From Muricea muricata (Eukaryota > Cnidaria > Anthozoa > Malacalcyonacea > Plexauridae): a stretch of DNA of 64,000 bases. The DNA lies in assembly GCA_963855995.1 (NCBI GenBank), contig OY979728.1:2156330-2220329 (forward strand), read 5' to 3'. Numbering within the stretch: position 1 is the first letter of the stretch; each line of letters starts with the position of its first letter. Positions 39,401-51,400 of the stretch are shown here, piece after piece. The notes below the pieces were generated by a model. That model saw only the letters and a program-made list of their open reading frames with translations. It did no database searches and was not told the origin of the DNA. The position numbers and the translations under genes were made by a program.

Positions 39401-42400
39401 TGTGTGTTCGAACATGTAATTTTAACACATACGGATGTGTTTCTTCGACACACATTTCTAACACCACCAGATGTCTTAACACGTTTTAACACGACAATGT
39501 GTAACTTTAACACATAAACATGTGTTTTTACAACACATTTCCAACACGATTAGATGTCTTATAAGTTTTAACTCGGCAATGTTTTTTCAACTAAAAACTG
39601 TAATAATATGATAATAAATTCTATCCAGGATACACATCGTCTAAGGATGTACTCACTTATCTGAGAGCTAAGCAAAGAAAAGCAGTTGCATATTACAGGA
39701 TGAAGTTGATGGTTATTGGTCTACAGGTACGAACGTCTTCGTGTGAATTTTACACATTGTTAATTTCAGGGAGTTTAACTCCACCAAAATGCAACAAATT
39801 TTCTGGCAAACTCCGAGTACGAAATAGTCTGTGTGAATTTTACACACTGTTAATTTCAAGAAGTTTAACTCCACCAAAATGCAACAAATTTTCTGGCAAA
39901 CTCCCAGTACGAAATAGTCTGTGTGAATTTTACTCACTGTTAATTTCAAGAAGTTTAACTCCACTAAAATGCAACAAATTTTCTGGCAAACTCCCAGTAC
40001 CAAATAGTCTACGTTCTGGTTTGTCATGCTGTCGCGAATTTGCAAAATTTACTTTGGATTTGTTTAGGGTCGTGGTAAGACATCGCTGCTTGCCGCCTTA
40101 CGAAATCAACCGGAGCCACCAAACATTTCCACCGTTGGCATTGTTGTTAACGAATGGACTGCTACTGGATCCCAGTCTCTTCGCGAAAAAGTTGTGACGT
40201 TTGGGAGGAGGGAGCAGGTAAGGGCGAGTGAGATTGATCCAACCAGAGGCCCCCGCTGACGTTAAGTATTGTATTCCACTCTCCTCGCAGAGGCAGGATT
40301 ACACGGCCAAAAATGAACAACCTCTTCTGGGCTGATGAAAACAGCATTGAACAATGTTTTGTTGGTAATATTGTTCAACGTTGTCAACAATACTGAACAA
40401 GTTGTTGAGCCTGAACTAGCCTGCAATCAGATGTAACAATGTTGTCATTACAATATTGTTGACAACCATGAACAATGTGGCGGCAAAATATTGTTCAATG
40501 CTGTTTTCATCAGGCCAGAACAAGTTGTTCATTTTTGGCTGTGTAACAGACGTGATGAAATTGACAAGTTTGATACAACTTGTTGACAATTTGCAACAAG
40601 CCGATTAAATTGACGACTTGCAACAAGTCTGTGCTTTCTTGGCCGTGTACAACAACGGGTTACTTAAAGTAGCTAATTGCAAGCATTACCTGTGCATGTT
40701 CGACTAATATTTATCCTCTGTTTTTTTTTACATTTTCTTAGAGTAATCCGGCTATTACATTCAGTACATGGGATCTGGCAGGACAACAGATCTACTACTC
40801 TACTCATCAGTGTTTTCTTTCATCCAACACGCTCTACCTTGCTGTCTGGAATGTTTCAACAGGCGAAGAAGGAATTGATAAGTTGAAACCTTGGTTACTT
40901 AATGTACAGGTTAGAGCAAAGTGAAACGTATTATTTGATATTCTACCCTCATGTCATTCTACCGTCATGTTTGTTTGAAGACAAGGGTTGTTACAACTGT
41001 TAAGGAGAAAAACATTAAATATTCATGAACACGTATTACCCCTGCATTATTTAACCGTGCTTAACTCAGCAGTGAGTTCTGTACAACATCAGATCACTTT
41101 AAGATAGCTCTCATTCAAGAACATGTACTACCTCTGTATGATCTAACCATGCTTAACTCAGCAATGAGTTCTGTACAAAATCCGATTACTTTAACATAGC
41201 TCTCATTCAAGAACATGTACTACCTCTGCATAATCTAATCATGCTTAACTCAGCAGTGAGTTCTGTACAACATCAGATCAATTTAACATAGCTCACATTC
41301 AAGAACATGTACTACCTCCGCATGATCTAACCATGCTTAACTCAGCAGTGAGTTCTGTACAACATCAGATCAATTTAACATAGCTCACATTCAAGAACAT
41401 GTACTACCTCCGCATGATCTAACCATGCTTAACTCAGCAGTGAGTTCTGTACAACATGTACAACTGTATCACTTTAAGATAGCTCACATTCCAGAACATG
41501 TGCAACCTCTGCATGCTTTAACTATGTTTAACTCAGCAGTGAGTTACTGTAAAACTAAACTGGTCTTTGTTTTAGGCCCGTGCTCCAGGTTCTCATGTTA
41601 TTATCGTTGGAACTCACGTGGACCTTTTGCCCGCAGCAAGCAAAGCCAGAAGAATAGACGAGCTTCTCCTCACTATTTCCAAACGCTACAACAAAAAAGG
41701 TTTTCCAATCCTCAAGGGTTATTACATGGTTTCGTGTAGGACTCGTGAAAACATGGTGGAACTACGACAAGCTATTTATCAAGCAGCCTTGGAATTGAAG
41801 GAGACAGAAAGCTTAGGAAAAGGAGAGTCCTTGATTGGTCGAAAGGTACGTAGCGTTAGTTGCGAGCAATGACGAGCACTCGCGCAAAGTTAGAAAAGAC
41901 AGGTTTCTTAAAAGATATATGGAAAGCCATAGCTGTGTTAAGTGATAAAACGTCATTTCATTAGGTGCTTTATACATTATATACGGTGCTTTAAACATGA
42001 CATGCGGTGCTTTGAGTATTATATGCGGTGCTTTAAACATTATATGCGGTGCTTTGAGCATTATATGCGGTGCTTTAAGCATTATATGCGGTGCTTTAAA
42101 CATTATATGCGGTGCTTTAAACATTATATGCGGTGCTTTAAACATTATATGCGGTGCTTTAAACATTATATGCGGTGCTTTAAACATTATATGCGGTGCT
42201 TCGAGCATTATATGCGGTGCTTTAAACATTATATGCGGTGCTTTGAGTATTATATGCGGTGCTTTAAACATTATATGCGGTGCTTCGAGCATTATATGCG
42301 GTGCTTCGAACATTATATGCGGTGCTTCGAACATTATATGCGGTGCTTTGAACATTATATGCTGTGCTTTGAGCATTATACGCAGTGCTTTCATCATTAT

Positions 42401-45400
42401 ACGCAGTTATTTCATCATTATACGCGGCGCTTTCATCATTATATGCGGTGCTTTCATCATTATACGCGGTGATTTCACCTTTGTACGCGGTGCTTTCATC
42501 ATTATATGCGGTGCTTTCACCTTTATACGCAGTGCTTTGAACATTATACGCGGTGGTTCCAGCGTCATTATACTCAGTGAGCCAGTACCTTTGGTCAGCG
42601 TTGTGGAATGTTACACGATTCTGCTATACGTCATGTCATCAAGAATATCTAAACACTCATCGAATATTCATAGGGCGATCACGTGTCATTTCCTGCTTGG
42701 AAATTTACTAGTTGAGCGCAGTTATAAAACGGTAAAATATATAAGACTTTTCTGGCGTTTTAAATCCAGGGGGTTTGAAATATGGAACAAATACTGCAAT
42801 CTTTAAATTTGGGGACTTTGCGTGGCCGATTTGAAGCACAGCGAATAGAACCGCAGGCAGTTTTAAATTTAATGCGAAATTTTGAAAAATTTTGGGAAAA
42901 AATTTTGAAAAAAAATTTGGGAAAAAAATTTGAAAAAAAATTCGGGAAAAAATTTTGGCAAAAAATTCTGAAAAAAATTTGGGAAAAAATCTTGAAAAAA
43001 AATTCTGGAAAAAATTTTGAAAAAAAATTTGGGAAATTCATGAATAATTCATGAATATCATGAATAATTCATGATAATTCATGAAAAATATTGGGGAAAA
43101 TTTTGAACCAAAAAATTTGGGAAAAAATTTTGAAAAAAAATGTGGGAAAAAATTCTAAAAAAAAAATTTGGGAAAAAATTCTGAAAAAAAAATTGACAAA
43201 AATATTGGGGAAAATTTTGAACAAAAAATTTGGGAAAAAATTTTGACAAAAAATTCTGAAAAAAATTTGGGAAAAAATCTTGAAAAAAAATTCTGGAAAA
43301 AATTTTGAAAAAAAATTTGGGAAATTCATGAATAATTCATGAATAATTCATGATAATTCATGAAAAATATTGGGGAAAATTTTGAATAAAAAATTTGGGA
43401 AAAAATTTTGAAAAAAGTTTGGGAAAAAAATTTGAAAAAAATTCGGGAAAAAATTTTGACAAAAAACTTTGACAAAAAATTCTGAAAAAAATTTGGGAAA
43501 AAATCTTGAAAAAAAATTCTGGAAAGAATTTGGAAAAAAAATTTGGGAAATTCATGAATAATTCATGAATATTCATGAATAATTCATGATATTTCATGAA
43601 TAATCATGAATAATTCATGAAATCATGAATAATTCATGATCATGAATAATTCATGAATTTTTCAGGAAAAAATCTTGAAAAAAATTAGGAAAAAGTTTTG
43701 ACAAAATTTTTTTTCCCAATTTCTTTTTCAAAATTTTTTCCTGAATTTTTTTTCAAGATTTTTTCCTGGAAAATTCATGAATTATTCATGAATTTCATGA
43801 ATTATTCATGATATCATGAATTATTCATGATTTCCCAAATTTTTTTCAGAATTTTTTCCCAAATTTTTTTTTCAAAATTTTTTTCCCAAATTTTTTTTAA
43901 AATTTCCCAAAAAAATTTGGGAAAAAATTTCGAAAAAAAATTTGGAAAAAAATTCTGAAAAAAAAATTTGGAAAAAGAATTCTAAAAAAATTTGGGGAAA
44001 AATTTTGAAAAAAAGTTTGGGAAAAAAAATTTGAAAAAAAAATTTGGGAAAAAAATTTGAAAAAAAATTAGGAAAAAGTTTTGACAAAAAAATTTTTTCC
44101 CAATTTCTTTTTCAAAATTTTTTCCGGAATTTTTTTCAAGATTTTTTCCTGAAAAATTCATGAATTATTCATGAAATATTCATGAATTATTCATGATTTC
44201 CCAATTTTTTTTCAAAATTTTTTCCAGAATTTTTTTGCAAGATTTTTTCCCAAATTTTTTTTTCAGAATTTTTTGTCAAAGTTTTTTGTCAAAATTTTTT
44301 CCAGAATTTTTTTTCAAATTTTTTCCCTAACTTTTTTCAAAATTTTTTCCCAAATTTTTTTTCAAAATTTTTTCCCGAATTTTTTTCAAATTTTTTTTCC
44401 CAAATTTTTTTTCAATTTTTTTCTCATTAAATTTAAAACTGCCTGCGGTTCTATTCGCTGTGCTTCAAATCGGCCACGCAAAGTCCCCAAATTTAAAGAT
44501 TGCAGTATTTGTTCCATATTTCAAACCCCCTGGGTTTACTTTCGATTTAAAACGCCAGAAAAGTCTTATATATTTCACCGTTTTATAACTGCGCTCAACT
44601 TGTAAATTTCCAAGCAGGAAATGACGCGTGATCGCCCTATGAATATTCGATGAGTGTTTAGATATTCTTGATGACATGACGTATAGCAGAATCGTGTAAC
44701 ATTCCACAACGCTGACCAAAGGTACTGGCTCACTGAGTATAATGACGCTGGAACCACCGCGTATAATGTTCAAAGCACTGCGTATAAAGGTGAAAGCACC
44801 GCATATAATGATGAAAGCACCGCGTACAAAGGTGAAATCACCGCGTATAATGATGAAAGCACCGCATATAATGATGAAAGCACCGCGTATAATGATGAAA
44901 TACCTGCGTATAATGATGAAAGCACTGCGTATAATGCTCAAAGCACAGCATATAATGTTCAAAGCACCGCATATAATGTTCGAAGCACCGCATATAATGT
45001 TTAAAGCACCGCATATAATGCTCGAAGCACCGCATATAATGTTTAAAGCACCGCATATAATGTTTAAAGCACCGCATATAATGTTTAAAGCACCGCATAT
45101 AATGTTTAAAGCACCGCATATAATGATTAAAGCACCGCATATAATGCTTAAAGCACCGCATATAATGCTCAAAGCACCGCATATAATGTTTAAAGCACCG
45201 CATATAATACTCAAAGCACCGCATGTCATGTTTAAAGCACCGTATATAATGTATAAAGCACCTAATGAAATGACGTTTTATCACTTAAGACAGCTATGGC
45301 TTTCCATAAAGATAGGTTGGAATAGAGCAGCTTAGTAATAAAAAATCCTATGCATGAGATCGATGTCGTTAATACACTGGAAATTGTATTTACATTGTCA

Positions 45401-48400
45401 AAATCTTCTTGGTTTACATTGTTATGTTTTTTAAAAGATTCCTCTTAGCTACCTCAAACTACAAGCGAACGTGATTAAAGAAGCTGAACGACGAAAGAAA
45501 GAGAACAAACCTCCGATCCTGAACGAAGAGCAAATGTTAGAGCTAGCAAAACAAGATCCAAACAATGATATCGTAGAGAGAGATGAGCTTATTCTCGGTA
45601 AATGCACATAAACAGACACCCTGTTCTGCTAATTCCCTTGTTGTTCACTTTGGGCATGTTCTTGAGCGGAAAAGTTATCTGGGTTGGCGAGAAAATGTTT
45701 CATATGAACGCAGTGTAACTTTCCACGTTTTTTTTTTCACAACGAGCTGAGATGTCGCTTGAAAACGTCGAAATGTTTTCTCGCTAACCGAAGTAAAGTC
45801 TGCCCATATAAACAGTTTGATTGATCAATGTCTCATTGATCTATTATCTTTATTGCTTGATCTTAATCTTAATCAGAACCACTTGATCGTAATCGTAATC
45901 ACATAATATTAATAATCTATCTTTAATCTTAACCGCTTAATCTCAGTCACTTAATCCTTATCGTTTAATCTTCATTAAGCTGCAAGGTTTCTTCACGAGA
46001 ACGGAGTAATCCTACACTACAATGATCGATCACGAGGACTTGACAAGCTTTATTTTATCGAGCCTGGCTGGCTATGTGAAATAATGGCACTGCTTGTCAC
46101 TGTCAAGGAAACCAACACATTCGTCAAAGGAGGGATTATAGAAAGATCCAACGTCAGTTTGTTGTTGAAAAATCCAAGATTACCACCTGAATTTATGGAT
46201 CAGGTACGTTTGTGAATCCAAGATGATTTAATTTCATTATTTTATGCTGGAAGGCTTTAGTACAGGACGAAATATAAACTAATTTCATTTAATTTATACT
46301 GGATAGTTCTGTCAGTTGTAGACTGTTTTCGTGGAGGTCCAGTAAGGATTACCTCTCATCCATCCAGTGTTACTACAGGAAGAAACCTAAACTGAACTGA
46401 TTTTATTTATACTAGATAGCACTGTCAATTCTAAACTGTTCTTCCTAGAGGTCCAGTAATGATCATCTCTTATTGATCCAGTGTTACTACAGGAGGAAGC
46501 CTAAACTAAACTAACGTTATTTATACTGGATAGCTCTATCAGTTCTAAACTGTTCTTCCTAGAGGTCCAATAAGGATAATTTCTTATTGATCCAGTGTTA
46601 CTACAGGAGGAAACCTAAACAAAACTAACTTTATTTATACTGAATAACTCTCCGTAAGTTCTAAACTGTTCTTCCCAGAGGTCCAGCAAGGATCATCTCT
46701 TATTGACCCGGTGTTACCGCAGGCGTAAAACCTAAACTAACCCAACGTTATTTACTATTCCAGTACATTCAGTTAATGGAAAGGTTTGAAGTTGCGCTGA
46801 CTTTAGACGAGCACCGTTTATTGGTTCCCTCGATGTTACCACGTGATAAGCCTGGCTTGCATTTTGCTGACCTCAGCAGAATGTTGAGCATGAGAAACAA
46901 AGGTCTCCAAACAGTACCAGAGGATGCAGACAGTGACAGAGAGAGTAAAAGTAAGAATGAATAATTGTGAACTAGCGTGAATTGTGAACCAAACTTCCCT
47001 TCCGGGGCTGGGTAATCTCTTAACGGTCTACTCGAGTTAAGGCACATTTATCAGAAACATTGAAGGCTCTTCGTCCGGCCAAAGTTCTGCTCACTTGTCG
47101 ACCAAGGGCCTTTGCTCGAAATATCGAATTCTGTTTAATCGTTACAGACAGTGAAATAACATATACCTTTCGTGTACGAAGAGCAGATTGATCAAATAGA
47201 CACAATCGACTAACGTTTGTTTACACTCTTGCCACCCATTTTTGTATCTGCGAATGCAGATATATTGCTATCGTGCGCGTGCTGTTAGCTGTTAGCTGTT
47301 AGCTGTTAGCTGTTAGCTGTTAGCTGTTAGCTGTTAGCTGTTAGCTTGTAGCCAATCACCGAATGCGTAAGTTAAAAATAGCCAATAGTCGAGAATATAA
47401 CATTAAAATGACGTATTACTTAGTGACCATTCAGACCATAGTATGTTTAACTGGAGCGATATTCCAAATTCCAAAATGGCGTCTGCCAAGGCTGTTAAAT
47501 AGTGAAGAGTTAAGCCTAACTGGACAAGGACTGCTTAGGTTTTTTGAACTGAAGACTTTTCGTAGCGTGACTGGATATTCTATTTCTATTGTAAATATGT
47601 CTAAGCAAGATGATGGTTCGATAACTGGGGAAATATTGCATCGGTTGGATTATCCATCTGTTTACAACAGTCAACAAACCGATTTGACAGAAGCAGTGAC
47701 ATTGATACAATGATAATCAAGGTACACTAACAACATGGACAACATGTACGTAATTTTTAGGAGTCCAGTTAACTTGTTTAAAACAGGTTTGAGTATACTG
47801 TATGTTTTGATGGATGGGCTTGTTGTTTTCATTATGTGCATTGCGTGTCAGTTTCACTAGTTCTGCTTGCAGTGTACACTTGCATTATTACACTTCTAGC
47901 ATTTGTCTGTGATTGCACTTATTTGGGACACACCTTATGCTTGTATACAATTTCTTGAACTTCTTGTTCTTTTGAATAGACAGTCAATTCATCAATTTGA
48001 GTATTTTTTCTCTGATTCAATTTTAAATGTATATATCATGTATAGAAACCGTGTACCAGCACATAGTAGTACTCATGCTCAAAGTCTATTAATGCTTAGA
48101 TCTGAAATCTGAATAATAGGCCGACATTTTCCCTTGGGTAGTAATATCAGCTTGAGTTGCCTTATTTGTTAAATCTGAATCACCAGCAATTGCATTGAAA
48201 CAAAAATATATTCATATGAGACAAAGCTAATTTTGCATTATTGATTGATGTCAAATTGATCACCAGTTAATCTGCTGCGATCTGTTGCACTAATTTGATA
48301 GTTCAGAATGACTCGATTCCAAGGTCACTTAACAGATTTAATTTGTTCTAATTTTAAATACACCTTGAATATCTTAAACAATATAATGAATTACAAATTC

Positions 48401-51400
48401 ACATTTTTGTTCAGCCTGTTTTGTTTGCTGAAGTTATATTCTAACTTGTCCCATGTGTATACAATCATGCATTTCTACGCATGTATAAATTCGACCGAAT
48501 TAAAAAGCATTCCAAAGGGTCTACTTTTTTTATACATTCTGTAGTAAACCATATTTGTAAAACTAAAGTTATTCGATTTATGCATTGTATACTCGACATG
48601 TTTTTTTTATATCGAATTTTAAAAATAACAATTAATAGCCATTGATATCCATGCAAATTTGGTTCAAACAATTGTGATAAATGTTAAAATATTTCAAGTA
48701 TTTATCTCTGAAATGATACTGTTATCAAATTTTTATGTTATAATCATTTAACATGTTTTTATTAAAAAGTTTATATTATACAGTAATAATTTCAAACACA
48801 TTGGACTATTTATTTCAATATTTATTGCAATCATTCTACTACATATTTATGCTGTGCGCAGCTACCTGTACACGTAGCGTACCTTTTTTTCGCAGATACA
48901 TGTACGCATAGCGTGCCTATTTTTGTATCTGCGAATGCAGATATATTGCTATCGTGCGCGGGCTGTTAGCTGTTAGCTTGTAGCCAATCACCGAATGCGT
49001 AAGTTAAAAATAGCCCATAGTCGAGAATATAACATTAAAATGACGTATTACTTAGTGACCATTCAGACCATAGTATGTGTAACTGGAGTGATATTCCAAA
49101 TTTCAAAATGGCGTGTGCCGAGGCTGTCAAAGAGTGAAAAGTGAACTGCTTAGGTTTATTGAACTGAAGACTTTTCGTAGCGTGACTGGATATTCTATTT
49201 CTATTGTAAATATATCTAAGCAAGATGATGGTTCGATAACTGGGGAAATAGTACATCGGTTGGATTATCCATCTGTTTACAACAGTCAACAAACCGATTT
49301 GACAGAAGCAGTGATATTGATATAATGATAATCAAGGTACAATAACAACATGGACAACATGTACGTAATGTTTAGGAGTCCAGTTAACTTGTTTAAAATG
49401 AGTTTGAGTATACTGTATGTTTTGATGGATGGGCTTGTTGTTTTCATTATGTGCATTGTGTGTCAGTTTCACTAGTTGTGCTTGCAGTGTACACTTGCAT
49501 TATCTAGTATTTGTCTGTGATTGCACTTATTTGGTACACACCTTATGCTTGTATACAATTTCTTGAACTTCTTGTTCCTTTGAATAGTCAGTCAATTCAT
49601 CAATTTGAGTATTTTTTCTCTGATTTGATTTTAAATGTATATATCATGCATAGAAACCGTGTACCAGCACATAGTAGTACTCATGCTCAAAGTCTATTAA
49701 TGCTTAGATCTGAAGTCTGAATAATAGGCCGACATTTTCCCTTGGGTTGTAATATCAGCTTGAGTCGCCTTATTTGTTAAATCTGAATCGCCAGCAATTG
49801 CATTGAAACAAAAATATATTCATATGAGACAAAGCTAATTTTGCATGAATGATTGATGTTAAATTGATCACCAGTTAATCTGCTGCGATCTGTTGCATTA
49901 ATTTGATAGTTCAGAATGACTCGATTCGAAGGTCACTTAACAGATTTAATTTGCTCTAATTTTGAATGCACCTTGAATATCTTAAACAATATAATGAATT
50001 ACAAATTCACATTTTTGTACAGCCTGTTTTGTTTGCTGAAGTTATTCTAACTTGTCCCATGTGTATACAATCATGCATTTCTACGCATGTATTTATTCGA
50101 CCGAATTAAAAAGCATTCCAAAGGGTCTACTTTTTTTATACATTCTTTAGTAAACCATATTTGTAAAACTAAAGTTATTTGATTTATGCATTGTATACTC
50201 GACATGCATTTTTATATCGAATTTTAAAAATAACTATTAATAGCCATTAATATCCATGCAAATTTGGTTCAAGTATTTATCTCTGAAATGATACTGTTAT
50301 CAAAATTTTATGTTATAATCATTTCACATGTTTTTATTAAAAAGTTTATATTATACAGTAATCATTTCAAACACATTGGACTATTTATTTCAATATTTAT
50401 TGCAATCATTCTACTACATATTTATGCTGCGGGCAGCTACCTGTACGCGTAGCGTGCCTTTTTTTCGCAAATACATGTACGCATAGCGTGCCTATTTTTG
50501 GATTATTCACATGGTTGGATACCATTGTCCTGGTTTGCGGAATAGTGCATTAAGGCGAAAGTAACCAGGCATACGAATGATGAATACGAGTTATTCACTC
50601 ATGTCCATGCTTTTAATTGCGTAGCCACTTTTGAAAGAATCTATATCTTTCATGTACGAAGAGCAAATTGATCAAAACGACAATTGGTTATGAACAAGCG
50701 TTAGCCGATTTTGTCATTTGGTGATCTTTAACTTTCTTTATATCGCTTACAAAAACCAGCTGTGTGTTGTGTAAAATGCGTTTGCTAGTGCTGCAAACAG
50801 GGATTGTATCTTGACGACCTGAGTTTTTACTCTAAACAATGGTGTTTCTAAAGTGGCATTGAATAAACAAGAAAGAAACTCCGGGGAGTCTTTATTAACA
50901 TGTCCAACCAGCTCATATCATGCTGCTTTATTTGTTTACGTCGAGAATTGCCTAAATGTGAACGTGCCGATGTTATAACACAGGATAAAGTACCGGTTGT
51001 TTTTCAACTGCCGCAGCTAGAAAGGTATAAAAAGCAATGACACCTGGAATATTGAACTTACAAGAGATAAAAAGTGACTTTAACTTGAAAATGCCGAACT
51101 TTCATGAATGCATTTTACCAGTTACTGAACATGTTTAGAAAGCTTGAAAAATTATGTAGATGCTTCTCCTTGGAACTGTTCAAAAACAATATATATTTCT
51201 GGCGGGCGAACGCTTCTATTCAGTAAGTGTGCTAAGCGACGAATTATGACGAAAGAAAAGAGACACTTACACAACAAACACTGCAGATGATGATCTTATC
51301 TTCTGTGCTTACTTTTGAATGATTATAGTGTTGTTATGTTTTAACATAAAATGCCGTTAATTTTCCGCTCTTTTGCGGTCAATTAAAATTCTGTTTGTTT

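Larger units (their letters stand above)
39629..41845 (+). other. LRRK1: LRRK1 exons 7-10: Roc GTPase domain
   Basis: The strand MKLMVIG leads into the P-loop GLQGRGKTS, whose codons are split between exons 7 and 8 (39726/40068); the P-loop lysine is residue 656. Switch II is WDLAGQQ (exon 9, Asp 713), and the guanine-specificity motif is THVD (exon 10, 771-774). All nucleotide-binding motifs are intact, so the GTPase is likely functional. Confidence 0.92.

Noticed and set aside
41000-41570. CRISPR-like regular repeats
   Set aside because: The 92-bp units are contiguous, without unique spacers, and the genome is eukaryotic; this is a minisatellite.
41942-42806. Long repetitive open frames (IICGALN- and HYMRCFK-type repeats) on both strands, mirrored at 44465-45335
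   Set aside because: They are translations of the 21-bp satellite in the foldback arms; a 21-bp period stays open in several frames on both strands without selection.
42760-44605. Phe/Lys/Asn-rich frames in the A-rich and T-rich core
   Set aside because: Low-complexity DNA of the foldback core; no start context, splice sites or protein family.
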